Positions 28,160 through 36,831 are shown, counted from the stretch's first letter. The stretch: 64,000 nt of DNA from Conexibacter sp. S30A1 (GCF_023330665.1 NZ_CP097127.1:2542001-2606000), one strand, 5' to 3'. The notes: a model not told the origin generated them from the sequence alone. Made by a program: numbers and translations.

Positions 28160-28474
28160 GTGGAACGGACCTGCTTCACATTCACGATCAAGCCTGGGAC
28201 CGCGCACGAGTACAGGCGCCGCCACGACGAGATCTGGCCCGAGATGGTCAGCGCCCTGAAGGCGTCAGGCATCAGCAACTACACGCTGTTTCTGCGCGAG
28301 CTCGAGGTGATCGCCTATGCGGAGTGCGAGCCGGACACGCAGACGGCGTTTGCGAAGATGGCCGCCACCGAAGTCGACCAGCGCTGGTCGGCATGGTTTG
28401 AGGAGATCATCGACCGGCGCTACGGCGAGGATGGAAAGGCGATGAGCGTTCCCGAGGTGTGGCACCTTGACTGA
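28160..28474 (+). CDS. rhaM: L-rhamnose mutarotase-like protein
   Basis: 104-residue RhaM/RhaU family protein (alpha/beta ferredoxin-like fold) that interconverts sugar anomers after uptake. The family signature EYRRRHDEIWPEM is present, with Tyr18 and His22 at the same positions as the catalytic pair of E. coli RhaM, followed by GISNYTLF and the WFEEIID region. In Rhizobium a RhaM homologue (RhaU) is needed with the rhamnose ABC importer, matching this gene order. L-fucose mutarotases are a different family, so rhamnose or a stereochemically similar sugar is favoured. GTG start. The next gene overlaps by 8 bases. Confidence 0.85.
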   Translation: MERTCFTFTIKPGTAHEYRRRHDEIWPEMVSALKASGISNYTLFLRELEVIAYAECEPDTQTAFAKMAATEVDQRWSAWFEEIIDRRYGEDGKAMSVPEVWHLD

Positions 28475-29558
28475 CCGCAAGCTGCGGCTCGGCGTGATCG
28501 GCGCTGGCTCTTGGGCGCTGGCCTCTCACCTGCCGAACCTGGCACGCCGCCGATCTGAGGTTGAGTTTGCGGCCGTCTGTCGCCAGGGGGCTGAGCCGCT
28601 TGCGAAGATCGCAGCCGATTACGGGTTCGCGCTGGCCAGTGAGGACTACCGGGACGTGGTCGGCGCCGGCATCGACATCTGCGTGGTCTCGTCACCCAGT
28701 GCGCTGCACTACGAGCACGCAAAGGCCGCGTTGGAGGCTGGCGCCCATGTGCTGATCGAGAAGCCGGTGACCATTGACCCGGCGCAGGCCTGGGAGCTTG
28801 TGGAGATCGCCAACGCCCGTGGCCTCCGGCTCGTGTGCAGCTTCGGCTGGAACTATCTCCCGATGCTCACGGCCGCGCGCGACCTCTTCCGGCGGGTGGG
28901 GATTGGCGAGATAGAGCAGCTCACGATCACCATGTCCTCGGTGACCCGCGAGCTGCTGGCCAACCTCGGCTCCTATCCCGACGCCGACCCAGAGCTGATG
29001 CCCGAAGCGAGGACCTGGACGGACCCGTCACTGTCCGGAGGTGGTTACGGCCAGGCGCAGCTCTCCCACGCCTTGGGGCTCGCGCTCTGGATCACCGGCC
29101 TGCGCGGGGCCGAGGCGTTTGCCTTCATGGAGACGGCGCTGGGCGCCCCGGTCGAGCTCTACGACGCGATCGCCGTGCGTTACAGCAACGGTGCGATCGG
29201 GACGATCTCCGGCGGTGCCGCACACCAGGGCTACGATGGCAACAAGCACCAGCTGGAGGTCCGGGCAATCGGCTCTGAGGGCCACTTCGCCTGCGATCTG
29301 CAACGCGAAATGGTGTGGCTGTACCGGCCGGATGGCCACGACATCAGGCTCGATGTCAAGCCCGGCGACGCGCTCTACAACGACGATGGACCACCGAACG
29401 TCTTGGTCGACCTCGCGCTCGGCCGCGACGTGGAGAACTGCTCTCCCGGTGAGCTCGGCGCACGCACTGTCGAGCTCCTCGACGCCGCGTACCGGAGTGC
29501 TCGCACCGGCAGGCCACAGCCGGTCGGCACCTCGCAGGCCGCTGCCGGGGAGCGCTGA
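28467..29558 (+). CDS. Gfo/Idh/MocA-family oxidoreductase
   Basis: 363-residue NAD(P)-dependent dehydrogenase. Rossmann motif LGVIGAGSWALASHLPNLA, SSPSALHYEHAKAALEAGAH and the EKP motif (LIEKPVTIDP) mark the family; the C-terminal domain has WTDPSLSGGGYGQAQLSHA. By context it is a candidate sugar 1-dehydrogenase converting the imported aldose to its lactone, the first step of an oxidative pathway. Oxidation at another carbon is equally possible. Starts with TTG at 28467, with GAGGTG about 8 bases upstream, overlapping the mutarotase gene. Shares one base with the next ATG. Confidence 0.85.
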   Translation: MTDRKLRLGVIGAGSWALASHLPNLARRRSEVEFAAVCRQGAEPLAKIAADYGFALASEDYRDVVGAGIDICVVSSPSALHYEHAKAALEAGAHVLIEKPVTIDPAQAWELVEIANARGLRLVCSFGWNYLPMLTAARDLFRRVGIGEIEQLTITMSSVTRELLANLGSYPDADPELMPEARTWTDPSLSGGGYGQAQLSHALGLALWITGLRGAEAFAFMETALGAPVELYDAIAVRYSNGAIGTISGGAAHQGYDGNKHQLEVRAIGSEGHFACDLQREMVWLYRPDGHDIRLDVKPGDALYNDDGPPNVLVDLALGRDVENCSPGELGARTVELLDAAYRSARTGRPQPVGTSQAAAGER

Positions 29559-30433
29559 TGGCGCGCCTGCCGTTCTTTGACACTCACGTTCACTTCTGGG
29601 ACCTCAGTCACCCGAAGCTGCACTACGCCTGGCTCAAGCCGGGGCTGATCCATCCGATCATCGGCGATATCGAATCGGTCAAGCTCCCCCTCTATGGGGC
29701 CGAGCAGTTCATCACCGAGACCAGTGCGGCCAACGTCGTGAAGGTGCTCCACGTCGAAGCGGATGTGGATGCCGGTGACGATCCAGTGGACGAGACCATC
29801 TGGCTCGAGCAACAGGCGCGGCGTACCGGCATCCCGACGGGCATCATCGCTGACACCAACCTCAAGGCCCCCGAGCTGGAGCGGGAGATCGAGCGGCACC
29901 TGCAGGCGTCGGCGCGTGTCCGTGGGTTTCGTGACTTCTCTGAAGGTAACTACCTGGAGGACGCGGATTTCGCGCGCGGTTTCGCGCTGTTGGGCAAGCA
30001 CGGCCTGGTCTGCGACCTCGACTGCGTTGCGGAGAATATGGCCAAGGCGCGCGACCTCGCGAACCGCTACCCCGACACGACCGTGGTGGTTGACCACGCC
30101 GGGTTTCCCCGCGAGCGCAGCACCGAGTACTTCAACTTCTGGAAGCACGGGATCGACGCGCTTGCGCAGGCACCGAGCGTGTGGTGCAAGATCTCCGGGC
30201 TGGCGATGTGCGACCACGACTGGACCGTGGCGTCGATCCGGCCCTGGTTCGAGTACTGCCTGGAAGCGTTCGGTACCAAACGGTGCGTGCTCGGGACGAA
30301 CTGGCCGCTTGACCGAGCGTTCAGCTCCTACGAGGCGGTGCTCGATGCCTACCAGGAGATCGTCTCCACGCTCACGCTCGAGGAGCAGTCAGATCTGTTC
30401 TTCGCCAACGCGGAACGCCTGTTCGAACTCTGA
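29558..30433 (+). CDS. Amidohydrolase-2 family, candidate sugar lactonase
   Basis: 291-residue TIM-barrel hydrolase. DTHVHFWDLSHP holds the first metal-binding His pair; VVVDHAGFPR and LGTNWPLDRAFS are the later conserved blocks (the family usually has G-S-D/N-W-P). It resembles fuconolactonase, rhamnono-1,4-lactonase and 4-sulfomuconolactonase. In this operon it would hydrolyse the lactone formed by the oxidoreductase to a free aldonate for the dehydratase. TGATG-type overlap with the previous gene and an 18-base gap to the next. Confidence 0.82.
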   Translation: MARLPFFDTHVHFWDLSHPKLHYAWLKPGLIHPIIGDIESVKLPLYGAEQFITETSAANVVKVLHVEADVDAGDDPVDETIWLEQQARRTGIPTGIIADTNLKAPELEREIERHLQASARVRGFRDFSEGNYLEDADFARGFALLGKHGLVCDLDCVAENMAKARDLANRYPDTTVVVDHAGFPRERSTEYFNFWKHGIDALAQAPSVWCKISGLAMCDHDWTVASIRPWFEYCLEAFGTKRCVLGTNWPLDRAFSSYEAVLDAYQEIVSTLTLEEQSDLFFANAERLFEL

Positions 30434-30451
30434 GGAGAAGCTGTACACGAG

Positions 30452-31594
30452 ATGACCATTCCGAGCACATTTTTGGCATCCGCGGCCGCGGCGCTGCCGA
30501 TCGTCGGCATCGAGACGACAGCGATCCGTGTGCCGCTCAGGCGGGTCTACCAGGGCTCGCACTACCACATGACGCACCGCTCGACGGTGATCGTGCGAGT
30601 GCTGGCCGACGGGCTGGTCGGTGAGGCGTACGCTGGTGACGAGGACGAGGCGCTTCTGCAGATCGAGAAGATCGTGCACGACGAGATTGAGCCGGCGCTG
30701 GTCGGTCAGGATGCGCTCGCGGTAGAGCGCTGCTGGGAGCTGGCGCGGCCAGCGACCTACGACATCCTGCGCGACCGCAGGCTCGGTCTGGTTGCCTGTG
30801 CCGGGGTCGACCTTGCGATCTGGGATCTGGTCGGCAAGGCCCTCGGGCAGCCGCTCTGGAGGCTATGGGGCGGGTACAGCAACAGCCGTCCGATGATCGC
30901 GATCGGTGGCTACTACGGGCCCGACGCCGACATAGAGGCGGAGGTGGCCGAGCTGCGAGAGATGGGACTTGCCGGTATGAAGTTCAAGGTCGGTGGGATG
31001 AGTCCAGAGGCCGACGCGGAGCGTTTTATCCGTGCCCGCGCGGCCGCTGGTCCGAACTTCGTGTTGGCCGCCGACGCGAACCAGGGCTGGACGCCGCAGC
31101 AGGCGATCCGGTTCGCGCGGCTCGTGGAAGGGCAGGACCTGCTCTGGCTGGAGGAGCCCTGCAACTGGCACAACGACCGCACGGCGATGCGAGAGGTCCG
31201 CTACAGGTCGGGTGTGGCGGTCTGCGCGGGTCAGTCGGAGTACTCGGCCGCCGGCTGCCGTGAGCTCATGGTCGCCGGCGCCATTGATGTCTGCAACTTC
31301 GACTCATCCTGGTCGGGTGGTCCCACGGAGTGGCGCCGTGTAGCCGCAATCGCTCAGTCCTGCGATGTGGTGATGGGCCACCACGAGGAGCCCCAGGTTT
31401 CCAGTCACCTCCTGGCGTCAATCCCGCACGGCGGCTTCGTCGAGTGCTTTCACCCCGACCGCGATCCGATCTGGTGGAATCTCATCGCCAACCGCCCCGT
31501 GTTGCGAGCCGGAATGCTCGAGCTCTCCGACGCTCCAGGTCTCGGCTGGGAGCTTGACAGCGAATACATCAACCATCACCGGGTGCAGCGGTGA
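30452..31594 (+). CDS. Enolase-superfamily sugar-acid dehydratase, second copy
   Basis: 380-residue mandelate racemase-group enzyme, clearly different from the one at 19845. Lys base in GMKFKVGG (K-x-K), metal ligands D and N in AADANQGW, E in WLEEPCNWH and E in AGQSEYS, His in VMGHHEEPQVS. The full catalytic set supports a dehydratase, probably aldonate to 2-keto-3-deoxyaldonate. Capping domain RLGLVACAGVDLAIWDLVGK. GAGGAGAAG lies 9 or more bases before ATG 30452. The stop overlaps the SDR start by 4 bases. Confidence 0.85.
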   Translation: MTIPSTFLASAAAALPIVGIETTAIRVPLRRVYQGSHYHMTHRSTVIVRVLADGLVGEAYAGDEDEALLQIEKIVHDEIEPALVGQDALAVERCWELARPATYDILRDRRLGLVACAGVDLAIWDLVGKALGQPLWRLWGGYSNSRPMIAIGGYYGPDADIEAEVAELREMGLAGMKFKVGGMSPEADAERFIRARAAAGPNFVLAADANQGWTPQQAIRFARLVEGQDLLWLEEPCNWHNDRTAMREVRYRSGVAVCAGQSEYSAAGCRELMVAGAIDVCNFDSSWSGGPTEWRRVAAIAQSCDVVMGHHEEPQVSSHLLASIPHGGFVECFHPDRDPIWWNLIANRPVLRAGMLELSDAPGLGWELDSEYINHHRVQR

Positions 31595-32346
31595 CCTGGA
31601 GCCTGGGACTCGAAGATCGCGGCGTGCTGGTGACAGGTGCCGCGGGCGGGATCGGACGCGCGGTGGCTCATGCGTTCGCGCAAGCGGGCGCTCGCGTCGC
31701 TCTGGTCGACCTCGACGCGGACGCCTGCGCTGCGGTTGCGGCCGAGCTCACGCAGCCGGAACGCCATCGCTGGTTCGCCGCCGACCTATCGGCGGTCGCC
31801 GAGCACGAGGCGCTCGTCGCGACCGTGCAACGCGACCTGGGCCGTCTCGATGTGCTTGCGCATCTGGCTGCAGTTCTACGCCGTCGTGCGACCGTTGACG
31901 AGGTCACCGAGGAAGACTGGGACACTCAGATGGACATCAACCTGAAGGCCACCTTCTTCCTGAATCGTGCTGTCGCCGGAGCTCTGCGAGCCCAGGGTCG
32001 CGGCGGGCGGATCATCAACTTCACCTCGCAGGGGTGGTGGACAGGCGGGTTCGGTGGGTCTGTCGTCTACGCGGCAAGCAAGGGCGGGATCGTCTCTCTC
32101 AGTCGTGGCCTGGCACGCTCCTGGGCGGCCGACGCGATCACCGTGAATACCGTGGCTCCCGGCGCTGCGGACACGGCGATGATGCGCAGTCAGCCAAACC
32201 TCGACCAGTTTGTCGCGATGATCCCGCTCGGTCGCATGGCTGAGCCGGACGAGATCAGCGGCGCCGTTCTCTTTCTTGCCTCCGATCACGCGCGCTACAT
32301 CACCGGCGCGACCATAAACGTGACCGGCGGCCAAATCATGTACTGA
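31591..32346 (+). CDS. Short-chain dehydrogenase/reductase
   Basis: 251-residue classical SDR. Cofactor motif VTGAAGGIGRAVA; acidic residue in VDLDAD indicates NAD preference; active site with Ser in NFTSQGWW and YAASKGG (Tyr-x-x-x-Lys); VAPGAADTAMM and a C-terminal VTGGQIMY. In L-rhamnose and L-fucose oxidative routes an SDR oxidises the 2-keto-3-deoxy acid at C4; an SDR can also be the initial sugar dehydrogenase. GTG start overlapping the dehydratase. Followed after 25 bases by the E1 alpha gene. Confidence 0.88.
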   Translation: MTWSLGLEDRGVLVTGAAGGIGRAVAHAFAQAGARVALVDLDADACAAVAAELTQPERHRWFAADLSAVAEHEALVATVQRDLGRLDVLAHLAAVLRRRATVDEVTEEDWDTQMDINLKATFFLNRAVAGALRAQGRGGRIINFTSQGWWTGGFGGSVVYAASKGGIVSLSRGLARSWAADAITVNTVAPGAADTAMMRSQPNLDQFVAMIPLGRMAEPDEISGAVLFLASDHARYITGATINVTGGQIMY

Positions 32347-32371
32347 CCATCGACTGTGGAGCTCCGAACAT

Positions 32372-33361
32372 ATGCCAAAAGAGAACCTGACCGTGGCGAA
32401 CCCTCCTGCGGCGACGCCCGAGGAACAGTTCGACTGGCTTCACACCATGCTTCAGATCAGGTACTTCGAGGACGAGTGTCACCGCATGTTTGCGCAGGGC
32501 CTGGTGCGGGGCTCGACCCATCTGTGCCAGGGTCAAGAGGGCGTGGTCGTGGGCGCCTGCCGCGCCGTCGGCATCGATGACAAGGTGCTCTGCACCTACC
32601 GCGGCCATGGCGCAGTGATCGCCAAGGGAGCTCCGCTCGACCGGGCGTTTGCGGAGATCCTCGGCAAGGCGAACGGCCTGTGCGCCGGCAAGGGCGGCTC
32701 CATGCATCTGACGGACATGGCCGTTGGCGCTGTCGGTTCATTCGCGATCGTCGGCGGCCATCTCCCGATCGCTCTGGGTGTTGCCTTCGAGGCCCAGTAC
32801 AACGAGCGCCAGGAGGTGACGCTCTGTTTCTTTGGCGATGGCTCGACCAATATCGGCGCCTTTCACGAGGCGCTCAACATGGCCTCGGTCTGGAAGTTAC
32901 CGGTCATTTTCATCTGCGAGAACAACCTCTACGGTGAGTATTCGCCACTGGCGACCACGACCCCAATAGAACGGCTGGCTCAACGCGCGGACTCCTATGG
33001 CATGCCGGGAGTGACGATCGACGGTAACGACGTCGAGGGCGTTTGGCGCACCGTGTCTGACTACGCCGCACGTGCGCGCGCCGGAGCTGGCCCGGTCCTG
33101 GTCGAGGCCCTCACCTATCGACAGAAGGGGCATTCGCGCTCCGACCCCGCCAAATACAGGCCGACCGGCGAGCTCGAGGCATGGCTGGAGCGCGATCCGA
33201 TCAGGCTCCTGGAGACCAAGCTCGAACACCTGGGTTTGGAGCGAGGTCACCTCGATGACCTGAGAGCCACCGCCGAACAGGAGGTGATGGACGCACTCGA
33301 GCGCGCCCGTGGCTGGCCGGATCCGAACCCTGAGCGGCTCGAGGAGGACGTCTACGCATGA
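32372..33361 (+). CDS. Thiamine-diphosphate dehydrogenase E1 alpha (acetoin/2-oxo acid type)
   Basis: 329-residue E1 alpha subunit. TPP-Mg motif FFGDGSTNIGAFHEALNMAS followed by LPVIFICENNLYGEYSP; AGKGGSMHL and the phosphorylation-loop-like YRQKGHSRSDPAKYRP. The overall pattern is closest to acetoin dehydrogenase AcoA and small actinobacterial E1 alphas, rather than branched-chain E1. With E1 beta it would cleave or decarboxylate a keto substrate and pass the acyl group to lipoyl-E2. Overlaps the beta gene by 4 bases. Confidence 0.9.
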   Translation: MPKENLTVANPPAATPEEQFDWLHTMLQIRYFEDECHRMFAQGLVRGSTHLCQGQEGVVVGACRAVGIDDKVLCTYRGHGAVIAKGAPLDRAFAEILGKANGLCAGKGGSMHLTDMAVGAVGSFAIVGGHLPIALGVAFEAQYNERQEVTLCFFGDGSTNIGAFHEALNMASVWKLPVIFICENNLYGEYSPLATTTPIERLAQRADSYGMPGVTIDGNDVEGVWRTVSDYAARARAGAGPVLVEALTYRQKGHSRSDPAKYRPTGELEAWLERDPIRLLETKLEHLGLERGHLDDLRATAEQEVMDALERARGWPDPNPERLEEDVYA

Positions 33362-34335
33362 GTACCGTGACATTTCGTGAAGCGCTCATCAGGGCGATGG
33401 GCGACGCGCTCGAGGAGGACGAACGCGTATTCCTCTTCGGTGAGGATGTCGCCGCCGCCGGCGGCTCGTTCAAGCTGACCGAGGGACTGCTGGAGCGCTT
33501 CGGTCCCAAGCGTGTGCGCGACACGCCAATCTCGGAGCAGGCCATCATCGGTACCGCGATCGGTGCCGCGGTCATGGGTCTCAGGCCATTGGCTGAGATC
33601 ATGTTCGCCGACTTTGCGGCCGTCTGCTTTGACGGCATCGCCAACGAGATACCGAAGTACCGGTACATGACCGGAGGCCAGGTATCGATGCCGCTCACCA
33701 TCCGCATGTGCAACGGTGCCGGCGGTGGGTTTGGCGCCCAGCATTCGCAGTCGGTCGAGAACTGGTTTCTGAATGTGCCCGGACTCAAGCTCGTGGTCCC
33801 AGCGACCCCAGCTGACGCGTATGGCCTGTTGCGCTCGGCGATTCGTGACCCAGACCCGGTTCTGTTTTTCGAGCACAAGTCGCTCTTCAACACCAAGGGC
33901 GAATTGCCCGACGCGCCGGCACCGATACCACTCGGACTGGCGGAGACAGTTCGCCATGGGGAGCACGTGACCGTGGTGGCCACGCAGATGATGCGCCATC
34001 ACGCGATGCGGGCTGCAGACGAGCTCGCGGTGGCGGGCATCGAAGCCGAAGTGATCGACCCGCGGACGCTCGTGCCGCTGGACTACGCGACGATCGCCGC
34101 CAGCGTGGACCGGACCGGTCGGCTGGTGGTCGTACAGGAGTGTCCGAACAGCGGCAGCTGGGGTGCGACGCTGGTGGCACGTCTGGTCGGGGAGCGCCTT
34201 GAACACCTTGACGCGCCGCCCGCGCTCGTCGGTGCCCCCGATACGCCTATCCCCTACTCCGGCGCACTTGAGGAGCTATGGATCCCGAGCGTCGAGCGGA
34301 TCGTCGAGCAGGTCAAGCGGACCGTTTCCTACTGA
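33358..34335 (+). CDS. Thiamine-diphosphate dehydrogenase E1 beta
   Basis: 325-residue E1 beta subunit. FREALIRAMGDALEEDERVF, LFGEDVAAAGGSFKLTEGL, DTPISEQAIIGTAIGAAVMG, GGGFGAQHSQSVENWF and VIDPRTLVPLDYATI are at family positions; the catalytic His is in GAQHSQS. It forms an alpha2-beta2 tetramer with the preceding product. Full length. No frameshift or missing block seen. Confidence 0.92.
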   Translation: MSTVTFREALIRAMGDALEEDERVFLFGEDVAAAGGSFKLTEGLLERFGPKRVRDTPISEQAIIGTAIGAAVMGLRPLAEIMFADFAAVCFDGIANEIPKYRYMTGGQVSMPLTIRMCNGAGGGFGAQHSQSVENWFLNVPGLKLVVPATPADAYGLLRSAIRDPDPVLFFEHKSLFNTKGELPDAPAPIPLGLAETVRHGEHVTVVATQMMRHHAMRAADELAVAGIEAEVIDPRTLVPLDYATIAASVDRTGRLVVVQECPNSGSWGATLVARLVGERLEHLDAPPALVGAPDTPIPYSGALEELWIPSVERIVEQVKRTVSY

Positions 34336-34350
34336 GAGGTCGGGTTAGCA

Positions 34351-35583
34351 ATGTCTGATGTTCTGATGCCCCGCCTGTCGGATTCGATGGAGGAGGGGAC
34401 GGTCGTACGTTGGTTGAAGGCCGACGGCGACGAGGTGAAGCGCGGCGAGGAGTTCGTGGAGATCGAGACCGACAAGGCGATAATGGCCTACGAGTCAGAT
34501 TTCTCGGGTCGCCTGTCGGTGGTCGTTCCGGAGGGTTCGACCGTTCCGGTCGGGGGCCTCATCGGCCACGTGGGCGACGCCGTTCCGGCGGCCGACGAGC
34601 CGAATGCGGCAACGCAAGCGCGGCCATCCGCGCCGGCCGGCGGCCGGACAGAGTCTGCCTCTGCGGCGACCGCTGACGTGGCGGTGGCTGTGCACTCGAA
34701 TTCAGACGGCAGGGGTCCTCGCAAGGCATCGCCGCTGGCGCGGCGCACCGCCGCCCGGCTCGGTGTCGACATCACTGCCGTCAACGGGTCGGGGCCATAC
34801 GGACGGGTACTGAAGCAGGACGTTCTGGAGGCTGCGCGGGGGGCCGACGCTACGCAGCCGCAGACCGCCGCCGGCCAGCCCGTGCCACCACCTGCCGCAT
34901 TGGGTGCTCCCACGCTGCAAGCGATGGGTTCCACCCAGAAGCTGATCGCCCGGCGCATGACCGAGTCGCGGCGCACCATCCCCGAGTTCACGCTTGAGGT
35001 CGACGTTGACATGGGCGCCGCGCTATCGCTGCGCGAGCAGCTCAGGCAGCTCGCCGATCCACCGCCCTCCATCAACGACATCATCCTCAAGGCCTGTGCC
35101 GTCGCGTTGCGTCGCCACCCCCGTGCCAACGGAAGCTTCGCCGACGACCACTTCGTGCTTCACGACGAGGTCAACGTCGCCTTCGCGGTGGCAGCAGCGG
35201 ACTCTCTCGTTGTTCCCGTGATCAGCCACGCCGATCGCAAGGGCATCGCCGAGATCGCGCGGGAGAGTCGCGCACTGGCGGAGCGGGTCCGCTCGCGCAC
35301 GATCGCTGCGTCGGAGCTGGAGGGCGGCACGTTCACCGTGTCGAATCTGGGCATGTTCGGCATCGACCGGTTCCAGGGGATAATCAACGCGCCCCAGGCC
35401 TGCATCCTCTGTGTCGGCGCCGTTCGCGACAGGCCCATCGCACGGGATGGTGCGCTGCAGATAGCGCCGATGCTCTCACTCACGCTCGCGAGCGACCACC
35501 GCATCCTCTACGGCGCCGATGCAGCGCTGTTCCTGTCAGAGATTCGCCAGCTGCTGGAGGCTCCGCTCCGGATGCTCGCCTGA
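34351..35583 (+). CDS. Dihydrolipoamide acyltransferase E2
   Basis: 410-residue E2. Lipoyl domain at 1-75 with the lipoylated Lys in EIETDKAIM, an Ala/Pro-rich linker, the E1/E3-binding domain at about 125-165 (ASPLARRTAARLGVD, GPYGRVLKQDV), and the acyltransferase core from about 190. The core ends SDHRILYGADAAL: His383 is present but the Asp of the usual DHRxxDG motif is Tyr387. No E3 gene is in the window, so a housekeeping lipoamide dehydrogenase must serve. GAGAGGT lies upstream of the ATG. Convergent with lacI. Confidence 0.9.
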   Translation: MSDVLMPRLSDSMEEGTVVRWLKADGDEVKRGEEFVEIETDKAIMAYESDFSGRLSVVVPEGSTVPVGGLIGHVGDAVPAADEPNAATQARPSAPAGGRTESASAATADVAVAVHSNSDGRGPRKASPLARRTAARLGVDITAVNGSGPYGRVLKQDVLEAARGADATQPQTAAGQPVPPPAALGAPTLQAMGSTQKLIARRMTESRRTIPEFTLEVDVDMGAALSLREQLRQLADPPPSINDIILKACAVALRRHPRANGSFADDHFVLHDEVNVAFAVAAADSLVVPVISHADRKGIAEIARESRALAERVRSRTIAASELEGGTFTVSNLGMFGIDRFQGIINAPQACILCVGAVRDRPIARDGALQIAPMLSLTLASDHRILYGADAALFLSEIRQLLEAPLRMLA

Positions 35584-35610
35584 GGTCAACGGGGCGAGGC
35601 CAACAGCGTT

Positions 35611-36699
35611 CTACTGCTGCGGAGCCGGGCCGCAGCTGCCGCGTGGGATATAGCGTGTCGGCATGACGACCTCCTGCGGCTCGGTCGTGTGGTCGCGGAC
35701 GTGGGTGAGCAGCAGCTCTGCCGCCACCTCGCCGATCGCCACCAGATCCCGCTCGACAACGCTGATCGGCGGTCTGTAGACCTTTGCCACGGCGATGTCG
35801 TCGTAACCGACGAACGACAGCTCGTGGCCGAGCTCCAATTCGCGCTGGCTGATCACCTGCAGCGCTCCGGCCATGATCTGGTTGCTTCCGGCGATCAACG
35901 CTGTTGGCGGCTCCGGCAGGTCGAGCATCTCGGCGGTCGCCCGTGCGCCGTGTTCCTCTGAAAACAGGCCGTTGCGGGCGATCAGCGCTCGGGGGTCGAG
36001 CCCATGGCTGGCTAGTACGCGCTCCGCGGTCTCCAGGCGCTGTCGTGTTGGACGGACGTCGGGACCGCCGACGAATCCGATTCTCCGGTGCCCAAGCCTC
36101 AGCAGGTGTTCGACGGCCGCGGACACGCCCGCGGCGTGGTCTGAGACGACCTTGCTCGCGTGGATCCGCGGCGGCAGGTCACGCTCGATGACCACGAGCG
36201 GCACCGTGAGGTTTGCCAGTGCGGCGAGTGTGGGTTCGTGCGTCTCGCTCACCAGCAGCACGATCAGCCCATCTGCCCGACGCTGCTCCAGAAGCTCGAT
36301 GTTCTGACGATCCAGCTCGGGGTCGACCAGCGAGTTGGTCAAAAGCATCGAGTAGTCGTTCTCGCGCAGCCTGACTTCGGCACCGCGGGCGATCTGGGCA
36401 GACAGTGGGTTTGAGATGTCGCCGGCGACAAAACCGATGGACAGCGACGCACGGCTGCGCAGGCCCTGAGCGAGGAGGTCGGGCTTGTACCCGAGCTCGG
36501 CGACTGCCGCCATCACCTGCTCGCGCATCTCCTCGCTCACATCGGGATGGCCAGAGAGTGTCCGTGACACGGAGGAGATCGCCACACCTGCGCGTTCCGC
36601 GACCTCACGCATGCCGACACGACGACGTCTGGTCGGCCGCTGCACACCGTTGTGGTTCGCGTCGCCACGGTCACCCGCGCTCGCGTGAAGATCCTCCAT
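35611..36699 (-). CDS. LacI-family regulator of the catabolic island
   Basis: 362-residue LacI/GalR repressor. A 27-residue basic N-terminal extension precedes the HTH (MREVAERAGVAISSVSRTLS, then GHPDVSEEMREQVMAAVAEL and the hinge helix LAQGLRSRAS). The effector domain starts at IGFVAGDISNPLSAQIARGA and shows RIGFVGGPDVRPTRQRLETA and LSFVGYDDIAVAKVYRPPIS. It is convergent with the E2 gene. Operator copies before operon A, operon B and this gene suggest autoregulation and control of both operons. An internal ATG at the HTH (MREVAE) is an alternative start. Confidence 0.92.
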   Translation of the reverse strand: MEDLHASAGDRGDANHNGVQRPTRRRRVGMREVAERAGVAISSVSRTLSGHPDVSEEMREQVMAAVAELGYKPDLLAQGLRSRASLSIGFVAGDISNPLSAQIARGAEVRLRENDYSMLLTNSLVDPELDRQNIELLEQRRADGLIVLLVSETHEPTLAALANLTVPLVVIERDLPPRIHASKVVSDHAAGVSAAVEHLLRLGHRRIGFVGGPDVRPTRQRLETAERVLASHGLDPRALIARNGLFSEEHGARATAEMLDLPEPPTALIAGSNQIMAGALQVISQRELELGHELSFVGYDDIAVAKVYRPPISVVERDLVAIGEVAAELLLTHVRDHTTEPQEVVMPTRYIPRGSCGPAPQQ

Positions 36700-36721
36700 C
36701 AGTGCTGATGGTAACGATTCT
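36696..36721 (-). promoter_or_regulatory. Autoregulatory operator and start-codon hairpin of lacI
   Basis: GGTAACGATTCT (36710-36721) matches the GGAAACGTTTCC operator at 9 of 12 positions. Immediately next to it, CCATCAG-TG-CTGATGG (36696-36711) is a perfect 7-bp inverted repeat containing the lacI start codon, able to fold in the mRNA. Confidence 0.5.
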
Positions 36722-36831
36722 GGAACACTTGCGGTAGCTGTTGGCCCAGGCTATGTCCACCGCTACGCTTGCTGATAGGTCCGGCTGCGCCCGCCCCCCT
36801 GCCGGTCGTCGGTCCGTCCGCTGCCAAACGC

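Noticed and set aside
19845..36699. Catabolic island as a mobile element
   Set aside because: No integrase, transposase, tRNA or flanking direct repeat seen. Composition looks slightly less extreme than the glucan block but I could not measure it.
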